Source: Desulfacinum hydrothermale DSM 13146
Lineage (GTDB): Bacteria > Desulfobacterota > Syntrophobacteria > Syntrophobacterales > DSM-9756
Assembly: GCF_900176285.1 (NCBI RefSeq)
Contig: NZ_FWXF01000009.1
Location: 62,001 to 126,000, forward strand
Direction of reading: 5' to 3'
DNA length: 64,000 bases
Part shown: in pieces, positions 26,170 through 35,126 of the stretch
Layout of the letters: each line of letters starts with the position of its first letter
How positions within the stretch are numbered: position 1 is the first letter of the stretch
The notes under the pieces: model-generated
Told to the model about the DNA's origin: nothing
The model's input: only the letters and a program-made list of their open reading frames with translations
The model's database searches: none
Made by a program: the position numbers and the translations under genes

Positions 26170-27189
26170 ATGGCACAAAACGGTTATCGCGTGGCGGTGG
26201 TTGGAGCCACCGGAGCGGTGGGCACCACCATGGTTCGGGTGCTGGAGGAGCGACGATTCCCCGTAAGAGAACTGAAACTCCTGGCCTCGTCCCGTTCGGT
26301 GGGAAAGCAGATCTCCTTTCGCGGCGCCCAGGTGAGCGTGGAGGAGCTCACGGAAGATAGTTTTCAGGGGCTGGACGTGGCGCTCTTTTCCGCCGGGGCC
26401 TCGGTGAGTCGTCGGTTCGCCCCCATAGCCGCCCGTGTCGGCTGTGTGGTGGTGGACAATTCCAGCGCCTTTCGCATGGATCCGCACACCCCGCTGGTGG
26501 TTCCCGAAGTCAACCCGCACGCAGTGCGCCATCACCAGGGCATCATCGCCAATCCCAACTGCTCCACCATTCAAATGGTGGTGGCGCTCAAGCCCATCCA
26601 GGATGCGGTGGGCATCCAGCGCATTGTGGTGACCACCTTCCAGGCGGTGTCCGGAACCGGCATGAAGGCCATCCAAGAGCTGCGCCGGCAGGTGGAGGCC
26701 ACGGTGAAAGGTGAGCCCCTGCCGCAGGAAGTCTATCCCCATCAGATCGCCTTCAACTGCCTGCCGCACATCGGATCCTTCCTCGATTCCGGTTATACGG
26801 AAGAGGAGATGAAGATGGTCAACGAGACCCGCAAGATCTTCGAGGATCCGGACATCCAGGTGTGCGCCACCACGGTGCGGGTGCCTGTCTATTATGGTCA
26901 CAGTGAATCGGTGGCCGTGGAGATGCGCAAGCCCCTGGAGGTTCAAGACGCTGTGGCGCTCCTTTCCAAGGCCCAGGGGGTGCAGGTGGTGGACGATCCC
27001 CTGGCGGGCCGTTATCCCATGCCCCTGGATGCGGAAGGCCGCGATGAGACCTTTGTGGGGCGCATCCGCAAGGACATCTCCATACCAAACGGCTTGGTCT
27101 TCTGGGTGGTGGCCGACAACATCCGAAAGGGTGCCGCCACCAATGCGGTGCAGATCGCAGAGCTGTTGGTGCAAGAAGGGCTCCTCTAA
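26170..27189 (+). CDS. asd: Aspartate-semialdehyde dehydrogenase
   Basis: Reduces aspartyl phosphate to aspartate semialdehyde with NADPH, feeding lysine/diaminopimelate, threonine and methionine synthesis. The 339-aa protein has GATGAVGTTM near the N-terminus (from 12), catalytic Cys131 in NPNCST, and the acidic/His segment CLPHIGSFLDSGYTEEEMKM. The ATG at 26170 follows GAGGGGGAA. It makes the substrate of hom (2.4-3.7 kb here). Following leuC-leuD without leuB is notable, since asd often lies after leuB in related operons. Confidence 0.96.
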   Translation: MAQNGYRVAVVGATGAVGTTMVRVLEERRFPVRELKLLASSRSVGKQISFRGAQVSVEELTEDSFQGLDVALFSAGASVSRRFAPIAARVGCVVVDNSSAFRMDPHTPLVVPEVNPHAVRHHQGIIANPNCSTIQMVVALKPIQDAVGIQRIVVTTFQAVSGTGMKAIQELRRQVEATVKGEPLPQEVYPHQIAFNCLPHIGSFLDSGYTEEEMKMVNETRKIFEDPDIQVCATTVRVPVYYGHSESVAVEMRKPLEVQDAVALLSKAQGVQVVDDPLAGRYPMPLDAEGRDETFVGRIRKDISIPNGLVFWVVADNIRKGAATNAVQIAELLVQEGLL

Positions 27190-27231
27190 GCCTGCGTGGA
27201 TTGCTGGACGGAGGGAAAGGAGCGATCCGCC

Positions 27232-27780
27232 GTGCGCATCATCTCCGGGCGATTCCGCGGACGCCGCCTCTTCGCCCCCGCCTCCCGGCACGTGCGACCC
27301 ACATCCGACCGGGTCCGAGAGGCGCTCTTTAGCATTGTGGGTTCCAGGGTCCAGGACGCCTCTGTCCTGGACCTTTTTGCTGGTACGGGAGCTTTGGGCC
27401 TGGAGGCCCTGAGCCGTGGAGCGGCCCAGGCGGTCTTTGTGGATAGCCATCCCAAGTCGGTGGAACTCATCCGCAGGAACATGGGGGCCTGCGGGCTGGA
27501 TGACCAGAGCGCACGGGTCCTGTGCATGCCCGCCAAGGCCGCCGTGGAGCGTTTGCGAAAGGAAGGGCGGCACTTCCAGATCATCTTCATGGATCCGCCC
27601 TACGGAAAACATCTGGTTTCCGATACGCTGCCGCTGCTCATGGGAATCAGTCTTCCCGAAACCCTGGTGGTGGCTGAACACACTCCCTCAGAGGCCATGG
27701 CCCGCTCCTACCACGGCTGGAGCGTCCGGGATCAACGCCGATACGGCGATACGGCGATCACCTTCCTGGTCCGTGACTGA
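27232..27780 (+). CDS. rsmD: 16S rRNA (guanine966-N2)-methyltransferase
   Basis: Methylates G966 of 16S rRNA late in small-subunit assembly. The 182-aa Rossmann methyltransferase shows VLDLFAGTGALGLEALSRGA (SAM site), the catalytic MDPPYGKH (DPPY variant of NPPY), and the RsmD N-terminal RIISGRFRGRRL. GTG 27232 is used because AAAGGAG (27216-27222) lies 9 bases before it and it begins the conserved sequence. It precedes coaD, a very common pairing across bacteria. Confidence 0.94.
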   Translation: MRIISGRFRGRRLFAPASRHVRPTSDRVREALFSIVGSRVQDASVLDLFAGTGALGLEALSRGAAQAVFVDSHPKSVELIRRNMGACGLDDQSARVLCMPAKAAVERLRKEGRHFQIIFMDPPYGKHLVSDTLPLLMGISLPETLVVAEHTPSEAMARSYHGWSVRDQRRYGDTAITFLVRD

Positions 27781-27799
27781 ACCCGTAATGGACACACTT

Positions 27800-27828
27800 T
27801 TGACTTTCCTTGTCGATAACGTTATCTT
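27800..27828 (+). promoter_or_regulatory. Predicted promoter with overlapping palindrome before coaD
   Basis: TTGACT (27800-27805) and TATCTT (27823-27828) are 17 bases apart. The 12-bp perfect palindrome GATAACGTTATC (27815-27826) overlaps the -10. It could be an operator or a chance overlap. Confidence 0.4.
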
Positions 27829-27881
27829 CTGTGCCTTTCGTTCGCCTTGAGATATGGTTCATCCAACCACGAGGAGGGGTC

Positions 27882-28373
27882 ATGGACAAGCTGGCCGTCT
27901 ATCCCGGATCGTTCGATCCCATCACCAATGGACATCTGGATCTCCTGGAGCGCGCCCTCAAGATCTTCGACCACGTGATCATCGCTGTGGCCAGCAACCC
28001 TGCCAAACAGCCCTTGTTCTCTTTGGAAGAGCGCATGGATCTCATCCGCCGCTCTCTGCAGGGACACCCTTTGGAAAAGCGGGTCTCGGTGGACACCTTC
28101 GACGGCCTCCTGGTCAACTACGTGGACCGGGTGGGGGCCAAAGCCATCTTGCGAGGGCTCCGGGCCGTGAGCGACTTCGAATACGAATTCCAGATGGCCC
28201 TCATGAACCGCAAGCTCAACAACAACATCGAAACCCTCTACCTCATGACCGGCATGCGCTGGATCTACATCAGTTCCCGCATCATCAAGGAAGTGGTCAT
28301 CTCCGGCGGGGACGTGCAAGGGCTGGTGCCCGAAGTGGTGGAGGAGCAGCTCAAGGCGCGCCTCCACGCCTGA
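27882..28373 (+). CDS. coaD: Phosphopantetheine adenylyltransferase
   Basis: Fourth step of coenzyme A synthesis, adenylating 4'-phosphopantetheine. The 163-aa protein begins with the nucleotidyltransferase motif YPGSFDPITNGHLDLLERA containing the [TN]-G-H-L catalytic loop, and has RGLRAVSDFEYEFQMALMN and the C-terminal ISSRIIKEV (the ISSTxIR equivalent). Length is standard. ATG 27882 follows GAGGAGGGG. It comes after rsmD. Confidence 0.96.
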   Translation: MDKLAVYPGSFDPITNGHLDLLERALKIFDHVIIAVASNPAKQPLFSLEERMDLIRRSLQGHPLEKRVSVDTFDGLLVNYVDRVGAKAILRGLRAVSDFEYEFQMALMNRKLNNNIETLYLMTGMRWIYISSRIIKEVVISGGDVQGLVPEVVEEQLKARLHA

Positions 28374-28424
28374 CGGGGATCCTCTTGGGGCCTGCTTTCC
28401 TCCTGAAAAATTGGGTAAGACGGG

Positions 28425-28650
28425 CCTGGAAGACTGCCCCAGAAGGCCCAGGTTCTTCACTTCCTGTGCGAACGGAAGGTTGGGGTACCAGAAGCGCCCG
28501 CCCTACGGGCCTGGCCTTGCGGCAGTAGGGGCGGGTTGGGAACCCGCCTCACCAAGGCTCGAAAAGGGACACAAGGCCCCGTGGCATTTCAAGCAGTTAG
28601 AAATCTCCCGAAAGGCTGAAACGCCCTTGTCGGACAGGCTCCTGGGCCCA
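28425..28650 (+). repeat. Dispersed intergenic repeat, copy 3
   Basis: Complete copy in the 28374-28923 gap between coaD and mltB. The left module GGCCCAGGTTCTTCACTTCC and GCGAACGGAAGGTTGGGGTA is followed by a palindrome around GGCGGGTT/AACCCGCC (core 28530-28548) and a right module with ATCTCCCGAAAGGCTGAAAC like copy 1. The rest of the gap (28651-28923) has nothing I can annotate. Confidence 0.75.
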
Positions 28651-28923
28651 GTGGGCGCTTCCAATCGCACGCGCTGCCCCATAGATCTTCTGTGGGAGCC
28701 CCGAAAGGCGCGCCCCCCATGGACGGCTGCCGGATGAGGGCCGGCGCAGACCCCGAGGGCATGGGGGAAGACAGCATGGCGGCTTTCGCCGCTTACACCG
28801 CCGGCCTTCCGCCAAAGCGGGCGTCCCGTGTCCGTCTCGTTTCCATGCGGTTATTGGGGTGAATCACCTGGCCTGATACCGGACCCCACGCCCATTCCCC
28901 AGCACCGGGCAGGGTCCAGAAGA

Positions 28924-29805
28924 TCACGGATCGCGGCTCAGCCGCCGCGCAATCTCCAAAACGGTGCGGACATACGGGCGGCTGTTGTTGTAGCGCAAAA
29001 GAACCTTTTCCCGATGGGATCGCGAAGCGGAATCCTTCCAGCCATGGCTTTTCAGGTAGTTGGCGATGCTCATGAAGGCATCTTCCGGCGTGAAGAGATC
29101 CACCTGGCCGTCGCCGTCGCCGTCTGCTCCGTAGCGAAGCAGACTGGTGGGCATGAACTGAGCCCATCCAATGGCCCCCATGAAGGAGCCCTTCAAGCCG
29201 GAAACCTTCCGGTCTTGTTCCAGGAGCCTCACAAGAGCATCCAGTTCCGTCAAAGCCCAGTGCGCCCGGGAGATGAGCTTCTGGTCAAAGCGCCGCCGTC
29301 CCCATCTCTTGCGATCCTTGGCGGGTAGCATCCGCCACACCCGATCGCGATAGTCTTTGCGTTCCATGAGGGCGAAGGCCGCCAAGGAGGGCACCACGGG
29401 ATGATTCCCCGTTTGGGTCCCCAGACGGGTCTCCACGAGCAGAATGGCCACCACCACCGATGGATCCACCCCATAGGCTGCCTGGGCCTGGCGAAGGGCC
29501 TCGTCGTAACGGCGCGAAAAGCGCCGCGCCTGGGCCAGCGCCTGGGGATCCAAAAAGCGGTCATAGGCCAGCTTCCCTTCTTGGATCCTCATGTAGAGCG
29601 CCACGTTCTTAAGCCTTGCGCCGCCCGATCCGGAAAAAAGCCGGTGCACCGCCTCGGGTGAGCGGCCGAAAGCCACCAGCCGCTCCTCCAGCCGTTCATA
29701 GCCGCCCGGCGTCCTGGCAGCTGGGGTGACGCCCGCCCACAGGGCGGCAAGAAGGCAGATTAAAAGGGCCCAGATGAGGCGACGCTTGTCGGTTCCTGGA
29801 TTCAT
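28924..29805 (-). CDS. mltB: Lytic murein transglycosylase B-like
   Basis: A 293-aa periplasmic lytic transglycosylase that cleaves glycan strands with release of anhydroMurNAc. The N-terminal hydrophobic segment (RRLIWALLICLLAALWAG) is a signal peptide without a lipobox Cys, so it is soluble or anchored by that helix. The catalytic Glu is in VAILLVETRLGTQTG; GAIGWAQFMPTSLL and ADGDGDGQVDLFTPEDA are typical MltB blocks, the latter the EF-hand-like loop. It is divergent from the M16 peptidase gene. The anhydro products would feed the NagZ recycling step. Confidence 0.92.
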   Translation of the reverse strand: MNPGTDKRRLIWALLICLLAALWAGVTPAARTPGGYERLEERLVAFGRSPEAVHRLFSGSGGARLKNVALYMRIQEGKLAYDRFLDPQALAQARRFSRRYDEALRQAQAAYGVDPSVVVAILLVETRLGTQTGNHPVVPSLAAFALMERKDYRDRVWRMLPAKDRKRWGRRRFDQKLISRAHWALTELDALVRLLEQDRKVSGLKGSFMGAIGWAQFMPTSLLRYGADGDGDGQVDLFTPEDAFMSIANYLKSHGWKDSASRSHREKVLLRYNNSRPYVRTVLEIARRLSRDP

Positions 29806-29982
29806 GGTTTATACAACCTCACTCGTTTGCACCGTTCCGGGCACATCCCCCACCAAGGGGACCTGGTTCGAAATTGGCCCGGATCATGTTATGAAAACAG
29901 GACCCTTTTGACAAACGTCATTCCATTCTCCCCGGCGACCGACGTATCCCGGCGCTCGGGGCTAACGATGCGGGAGGCACGC

Positions 29983-32883
29983 ATGAGTTGGAGCCAGGCT
30001 TTTGAACGGCTGGAACACGCGGTGATCGACGAGATTCGAACCAAGGCGACCATCTACAGACACAAAGCCACGGGCGCTCGCGTTCTGAGCATGGAAAACG
30101 ACGATGAGAACAAGGTCTTCGGCGTCACCTTCCGCACACCGCCTCAGGATGCCACGGGACTTCCTCACATCCTGGAACATTCCGTTCTGTGCGGTTCCCG
30201 CAAGTACCCCGTCAAGGAACCTTTCGTGGAGCTGCTCAAGGGATCCCTCCAGACCTTCCTCAACGCCTTCACCTATCCGGATAAGACCTGCTATCCGGTG
30301 GCCAGCCAGAATCACCAGGACTTCTACAACCTGATCGACGTTTACTTGGACGCCGTCTTCTACCCACGCATCACGCCGTGGATCTTCAAACAGGAAGGCT
30401 GGCACTATGAACTGGACAGCCCCCAAGCCCCTCTCACCTACAAGGGTGTGGTCTACAACGAGATGCGCGGGGCCTATTCATCTCCCGACCGTCTGGTGAT
30501 CGAATACGCCCAGCACTCCCTCTTTCCCGACACTCCCTACGGCGTGGATTCCGGAGGCGATCCCAAGGTGATTCCTTCTCTCACCTATGAACAGTTCAAG
30601 GCGTTCCATGAAACCTTTTACCATCCTTCCAACGCCTGGTTCTTTTTCTATGGAGACGACGATCCCAATCGCCGGCTTCAGATCCTGGAAGAGTATCTGA
30701 AGGATTTCCAGGCCCGAAGGGTAAACAGCGCCATTCCCCGCCAGGCGCCCTTTCCTGAACCCAAAAGGCTCAGCCGGACCTACGCGGCGGGAGAAGCCGA
30801 GACGGCCAAATCCTTTGTGACCGTCAACTGGCTTCTGCCGGAGACGGAACCGCCGGAACTGAACCTGTCGCTTCACATTCTGGAGTACGCCCTATTGGGC
30901 ATGCCGGCCTCACCCCTGAGAAAGGCCCTGATCGATTCCGGACTGGGAGAAGACCTGTGTGGTGTGGGGCTGGAAGGGGAGCTTCGCCAGATGATGTTTT
31001 CCACGGGGCTCCGCGGGGTTTCCCCAGACGCGACGGACAAGGTGGAACCCCTTATCCTGGACACCCTCCAAGATCTGGCCCGAAACGGCATTGCCAGGGA
31101 AACCGTGGAGGCCGCTGTCAACACCGTGGAATTTCGCCTTCGGGAGAACAACACCGGAAGTTACCCCAGGGGGCTGGCCTTGATGCTTCGGTCTCTTTCC
31201 ACCTGGCTCTACGACGGAAACCCCTTGTCCCTCATCGCCTTCGAGAAACCCCTGGAAGAAGCCAAGCGCAAAATCCTGGAAATGCCCGGCTATCTGGAAG
31301 GCCTCTTGCAAACTCACTGGCTGGAAAATCCGCACCGTACCACGCTCATCCTGGAGCCGGACGCCGAGCTGGAACGACGCCGGGAAGAGGAGGAATCGCG
31401 AAGGCTACAGGCCATCAAGGAATCCCTGAGCCCGGAACAGATCCAGCAGATTGTGGAAGAGACCCGCCTGCTGCGGGAAATGCAGCAAAAGCCCGATCCC
31501 CCCGAAGCCCTGGCCACCATTCCCCGGCTGCGCCTGGAAGACCTGGACCCGAAAAACAAGACCATCCCCGCCCAAGAGGGGCGATTGGCCGGCGTTCCCG
31601 TACTGACCCACGACCTCTTCACGGGAGGAATCCTCTACCTGGATCTGGGCTTCGACCTGAAAGGCGTTCCCCAACGCCTCTTGCCCTACGTCCCCCTTTT
31701 CGCTAGGGCCCTCCTGGAGATGGGAACGGAAGAGGAAGACTATGTCTCCTTGACGCAGCGCATCAGCCGAACCACGGGCGGCATCTTCACTCAAGTAAGC
31801 ACCAGCGCCTTTGCCGACGGCCGACAATTCGGCGCCTGGCTCTTTGTGCGCGGTAAGGCCATGGTTCGTCAGGCATCGGATCTGTGCCGGATTCTCCGAG
31901 ATGTGCTCACCTCCATCCGGCTGGACAACCGGCCCCGCTTCAAACAGATGGTGCTGGAATCGAAGGCACGGCGCGAGGCACGCCTCATCCCGGAAGGACA
32001 CCGCTTCGTGAGCCGCCGGCTGAAGGCCTCCCTGCATCCAGCCGATTGGGTGCTTGAAAAGATGAAAGGGGTGGATTCCATTCACTTCGTGCGGAACCTG
32101 GCGGACCGCGTGGATTCCAGTTGGCCGCAGGTCCTGGCGGATCTGGAAGAGCTTCGCCGCTCGCTTTTGGACCGATCCCGGCTTCGCGTCAATGTGACCC
32201 TGGATGAAGCCGCCTGGCGGTCCACGGCCTCCGTGGTGGAAGAATTGCTGGAGGCGGTGCCCGATCGTCGAGGCCCCGACGCGTCCTGGAATCCTGAACT
32301 GCTACCGGCTCATGAGGGACTGACCGTGCCGGCCCAGGTCCATTACGTGGCCAAGGGTGCCTGCCTTGCTTCCCACGGATTCCACTTCCATGGCTCGGCG
32401 TTGGTGGTTTCCCACTTCCTTCGAACGGCTTGGTTGTGGGATCAGATCCGCGTCCAGGGTGGGGCCTATGGCGCCTTCACCCAGTTGGACCGGTTTTCCG
32501 GAAACCTGGCCTTCGTTTCCTACCGGGACCCCAACCTGGAAAAGACCCTGGAAGTCTACGACCGAACGGCGGACTTTTTGCGCAATCTGGATCTGTCCGT
32601 GGAAGAACTGACCAAGAGCGTCATCGGCGTGATCGGCGATCTGGATCGCCATCTTCTGCCGGACGCCAAAGGCTTCACTTCCTTCATCCGGCATCTTACG
32701 GGAGATGACGACGAGCGGCGCCAGCAGTTGCGCCAAGAGGTGCTGGCCACCTCACCGGAAGACTTTCGCCGCTTTGCCGACGCCGTGGAAGTGCTTCGCC
32801 AAGAAGGCCGCGTGGCGATCCTGGGCCCGGAAGACGGCCTGCGGCGCCTGGGCGAGCGCCTGACGATCACCCGGGTGCTCTAA
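29983..32883 (+). CDS. M16C zinc metallopeptidase, presequence-protease (PreP/Cym1)-like
   Basis: A 966-aa pitrilysin-superfamily peptidase that degrades short unstructured peptides in a closed two-half chamber. The inverted zinc motif HILEH lies near residue 60 in GLPHILEHSVLCGSRKYP, followed by KGSLQTFLNAFTYPDKTCYP and the third-ligand helix; the C-terminal half carries the non-catalytic paired domain, including QIRVQGGAYGAFTQLDR. Length and motifs fit the M16C PreP/falcilysin group. The ATG at 29983 is placed by GGGAGG five bases upstream; an in-frame ATG at 29968 is alternative. No signal peptide, so probably cytoplasmic. Confidence 0.93.
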   Translation: MSWSQAFERLEHAVIDEIRTKATIYRHKATGARVLSMENDDENKVFGVTFRTPPQDATGLPHILEHSVLCGSRKYPVKEPFVELLKGSLQTFLNAFTYPDKTCYPVASQNHQDFYNLIDVYLDAVFYPRITPWIFKQEGWHYELDSPQAPLTYKGVVYNEMRGAYSSPDRLVIEYAQHSLFPDTPYGVDSGGDPKVIPSLTYEQFKAFHETFYHPSNAWFFFYGDDDPNRRLQILEEYLKDFQARRVNSAIPRQAPFPEPKRLSRTYAAGEAETAKSFVTVNWLLPETEPPELNLSLHILEYALLGMPASPLRKALIDSGLGEDLCGVGLEGELRQMMFSTGLRGVSPDATDKVEPLILDTLQDLARNGIARETVEAAVNTVEFRLRENNTGSYPRGLALMLRSLSTWLYDGNPLSLIAFEKPLEEAKRKILEMPGYLEGLLQTHWLENPHRTTLILEPDAELERRREEEESRRLQAIKESLSPEQIQQIVEETRLLREMQQKPDPPEALATIPRLRLEDLDPKNKTIPAQEGRLAGVPVLTHDLFTGGILYLDLGFDLKGVPQRLLPYVPLFARALLEMGTEEEDYVSLTQRISRTTGGIFTQVSTSAFADGRQFGAWLFVRGKAMVRQASDLCRILRDVLTSIRLDNRPRFKQMVLESKARREARLIPEGHRFVSRRLKASLHPADWVLEKMKGVDSIHFVRNLADRVDSSWPQVLADLEELRRSLLDRSRLRVNVTLDEAAWRSTASVVEELLEAVPDRRGPDASWNPELLPAHEGLTVPAQVHYVAKGACLASHGFHFHGSALVVSHFLRTAWLWDQIRVQGGAYGAFTQLDRFSGNLAFVSYRDPNLEKTLEVYDRTADFLRNLDLSVEELTKSVIGVIGDLDRHLLPDAKGFTSFIRHLTGDDDERRQQLRQEVLATSPEDFRRFADAVEVLRQEGRVAILGPEDGLRRLGERLTITRVL

Positions 32884-33186
32884 GCCGCACGGAACCACAC
32901 CGGCCTCAGAAGGTGCACCTTCCAAGTGGTGAAGCCCGGCCCGATCGAGGACAACGCAACCCCTTTGAGGGGCCGCACCCATGGTGCAACGTTTCCAGGG
33001 GCTTTCCGACCGGCGTCCGGCGGCGCTGGATATAACCGGGTCCGGACCACGTCGCCAGGGCGCAAGGGGATCAACCGGCCTTTTGCCAAAAGCACCCGGC
33101 GTTACGACCGAACAGGCCATGGCATCCCTTCTTTCCGTCTTTTTCGGCAAAAAAGCGAACCGGGCCTGGATTGGCCTCCTCCAAGG
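32884..33186. other. Gap without a recognised gene
   Basis: About 300 bases between the M16 peptidase and the promoter of the arsR operon. I see no recognisable repeat, terminator with T-run or coding frame with a ribosome site. Confidence 0.4.
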
Positions 33187-33215
33187 TTGACACCCGGGAG
33201 TGGATGACATATCCT
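33187..33215 (+). promoter_or_regulatory. Near-consensus sigma-70 promoter for the arsR operon
   Basis: TTGACA (33187-33192) is a perfect -35 and TATCCT (33210-33215) a good -10, separated by exactly 17 bases. The likely transcription start falls inside or just after the dyad at 33216-33229. Confidence 0.8.
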
Positions 33216-33229
33216 TATATGGCAATATA
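33216..33229. promoter_or_regulatory. Candidate ArsR operator
   Basis: TATAT-GGCA-ATATA is an inverted repeat directly after the -10 and overlapping the probable start site, immediately followed by GGAGG of the arsR ribosome site. The AT-rich dyad matches the style of ArsR/SmtB-family operators, and the position suits self-repression. Confidence 0.65.
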
Positions 33230-33243
33230 GGAGGAAAGAGCGC

Positions 33244-33591
33244 ATGAAGGAATTCATTCGCGTCATGAAGGCGCTTTCCGACCCCAATCGCGTCAAGATC
33301 CTCAAGATGCTGTCGCAACGTCAACTGTGCGTGTGCGAGGTTCAGGCGGGACTCGGATTGGCCCAGCCCACCGTGTCGAAGCACCTCAAGATCCTGGAAG
33401 ACGCCGGGCTGGTCCAAAAGACCAAGGAGGGCCTGTGGGTCAACTACCGGCTCAGCGACGGGGAAGCCAGCCCCTACGCCGCCACGCTGCTGGGAAATCT
33501 CAAACACTGGCTCAACGACGATCCCGAAATCCGTGCCCTGCTGAAACAGGTGCCTCAGCTGGATCGGGACACCATCTGCTCCCGGCAATGA
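33244..33591 (+). CDS. arsR: ArsR-family metalloregulator
   Basis: A 115-aa winged-helix repressor that leaves DNA when it binds arsenite or a similar thiophilic metalloid. The metal site CVCE (Cys29, Cys31) matches the ELCVCDL motif of classic ArsR; the recognition helix is QPTVSKHLKILEDAGLV (from about 41). It starts after a strong GGAGGAAAG site and is the first of six genes ending with arsC. The operator candidate lies directly upstream, so autoregulation is likely. Confidence 0.92.
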   Translation: MKEFIRVMKALSDPNRVKILKMLSQRQLCVCEVQAGLGLAQPTVSKHLKILEDAGLVQKTKEGLWVNYRLSDGEASPYAATLLGNLKHWLNDDPEIRALLKQVPQLDRDTICSRQ

Positions 33592-33598
33592 GGGTCCC

Positions 33599-34117
33599 AT
33601 GGCAAAGGTGCGATCCTTAAACGTGGCCGGTCGGAAAGTGGGCGTGGTGGGATTGGATGAGCTCTTGGAAGCCCAGGGAAAGGAACTGGCGAGCCTTCCC
33701 GCCCCAACCGCCAGACAGAGACTGCTGGAGGAGCTTTCCCGTCAAAACTATATTCCCGCGGCTGCCCGGCAAGCCTATGCGGACGCCTTCTACCGGGAAC
33801 TTCTGCGCCATGCCGGCTTGCCGGTCCCGGACGAGGCTCGGGAGGAATCCTCCGTGCTCATCTTGGGCCCCGGTTGTGCCCAGTGCGATGCGTCGGAACG
33901 CACGGTCATGGAGATCCTCAGCGCGGAGCAGCTTCAGGTGTCTGTGGACCACGTTCGCGATCCGGTGGCCATTGCGGAGATGGGGGTGGTGGCGGTTCCC
34001 GCTCTTTTGGTGGGCCAACGCGTTCTTTTTGCGGGGCGGATTCCGCCCAAGGCAAAGCTTAGGAATCTACTTCTTTCGGCCCTTCGTTCGCCCGCGTCCA
34101 GTGGGGACGAACGATGA
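33599..34117 (+). CDS. Thioredoxin-fold protein with N-terminal NYIP domain
   Basis: A 172-aa protein of two parts. The N-terminal ~80 residues hold a small helical domain with RQNYIPAAARQAYADAFYRE; the C-terminal half is a thioredoxin-like fold with the disulfide motif GPGCAQCD (Cys93, Cys96) and the cis-Pro region VVAVPALLVGQRVLFAG. It probably cycles disulfides for the arsenate reductase or other products of this operon. It starts 7 bases after arsR. I do not know a specific name for the full-length protein. Confidence 0.8.
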   Translation: MAKVRSLNVAGRKVGVVGLDELLEAQGKELASLPAPTARQRLLEELSRQNYIPAAARQAYADAFYRELLRHAGLPVPDEAREESSVLILGPGCAQCDASERTVMEILSAEQLQVSVDHVRDPVAIAEMGVVAVPALLVGQRVLFAGRIPPKAKLRNLLLSALRSPASSGDER

Positions 34118-34139
34118 TTCCACTCAAGAGGAGGTTACG

Positions 34140-34376
34140 ATGGATATCAAGGTACTAGGACCCGGTTGCAAGAAGTGCCAGCAGACGGAGACGATCGTGA
34201 AGGAAGCCGTGGCCGAGGCCGGTGTGACCGCCCAGATAGGGCATGTTACCGATGCCATGGAGATTGCCGGCTACGGTGTTTTCGGAACCCCGGCCGTGGT
34301 GATCGACGGCGAGGTCAAAAGTGTCGGCAAGGTGCCCAAGAAGGAGGAAGTGATCGGGTGGCTCAAGAACGCGTAG
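34140..34376 (+). CDS. Small thioredoxin-like redox disulfide protein
   Basis: A 78-aa glutaredoxin-size thioredoxin-fold protein of the redox-active disulfide type. The active site GPGCKKCQQ has Cys10 and Cys13, and GVFGTPAVVIDGEVKSVG carries the cis-proline. It begins after AAGAGGAGG. Together with the upstream protein it gives the operon two disulfide carriers, plausibly the electron donors for the ArsC enzyme encoded four genes on. Such proteins are common in methanogens and Desulfobacterota. Confidence 0.88.
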   Translation: MDIKVLGPGCKKCQQTETIVKEAVAEAGVTAQIGHVTDAMEIAGYGVFGTPAVVIDGEVKSVGKVPKKEEVIGWLKNA

Positions 34377-34377
34377 G

Positions 34378-34424
34378 GAGCCGTCTCAAAGGGCCCCAAT
34401 GCATGCTTTTGGGTTAGACGGCTC
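34378..34424 (+). terminator. Intercistronic hairpin in the ars operon
   Basis: GAGCCGTCT (34378-34386) pairs with AGACGGCTC (34416-34424), with further CCCAA/TTGGG pairing inside. There is no T-run, so partial termination or mRNA processing between the redox gene and the DGC gene is more likely than full stop. Confidence 0.45.
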
Positions 34425-34563
34425 GGAACCCAGGGCCGGCCGAAGGTGTCAAAAGGGCCGGCCATGGATGAGGGCGTGGGCTCGGTCTTTCCACCTTTGG
34501 AAAAGAGACCAACGGTTCAGCGCCGCGCCAAGTTCACCACTTACCTGGGAGGGAATCATAGCT

Positions 34564-34989
34564 ATGGCTGAAAGTTGTTGCGCAACCGCGAAATCGTCCG
34601 CAGGCAATGTGATGATCCTTTCCTGCTCGGGAGGATCCAATGTGGGACAGCTTGCCAATCAGGCGGCGGTGGAGCTCACACGGGAAGGCTTTGGGAAGAT
34701 GTTCTGCCTGGCCGGCATCGGCGGCCATCTTTCCGGTTTCGTTCAATCGGCCCGGGACGTACCGGCCATGGTGGCCGTCGACGGCTGTTCCGTCGGATGT
34801 GCCAAGGCCATTCTGGAACACGCGGAGGTGCCCCTCAAGGCTTACCTGGTGCTCACGGACCTGGGAATCGAGAAGAACAAGAAGTTCGATCTGGAGCGGG
34901 GTACCATCGACGCCGTCAAGGACGCCGTGAAGAAAGCCTGCAAGGATCTTCCCACCGAGGCACTGAGCCAAGAAGTGTGCTGCAGCTGA
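34564..34989 (+). CDS. DGC-domain putative zinc-binding protein
   Basis: A 141-aa protein matching the DGC (putative metal-binding) family, named for a conserved Asp-Gly-Cys, here in AVDGCSVGCAKAILEHA (about 76-92). Further cysteines sit at the N-terminus (ESCCATAKSS), in MILSCSGGSNVG and at the extreme C-terminus (EVCCS). Function is not established; these proteins travel with thioredoxin-like and arsenic genes in Desulfobacterota, so a role in metalloid or thiol chemistry is inferred. ATG 34564 follows GGGAGGG at 10 bases. It lies 187 bases after the small redox gene. Confidence 0.82.
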   Translation: MAESCCATAKSSAGNVMILSCSGGSNVGQLANQAAVELTREGFGKMFCLAGIGGHLSGFVQSARDVPAMVAVDGCSVGCAKAILEHAEVPLKAYLVLTDLGIEKNKKFDLERGTIDAVKDAVKKACKDLPTEALSQEVCCS

Positions 34990-35126
34990 CCCTCGCATCT
35001 TGTACGGTCTGTTCCATTGGACGGTGCCTCGCTCGGAACCCGAACGAAGGTCGGGGAAAGACAATCCAGAACGCGGCCCGGCGATCCCGAAGGGATCTCC
35101 GGGACCGCACGAAAGCGAGGTGGCCC

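Noticed and set aside
26149-27681. Open frame of 510 codons on the minus strand opposite asd and rsmD.
   Set aside because: It is a shadow of two well-supported genes; composition is typical of antisense translation.
34987-35126. Possible UGA readthrough at the end of the DGC protein.
   Set aside because: The protein ends naturally with CCS, and I see no SECIS-like hairpin at the right distance; the downstream frame is basic and low quality.
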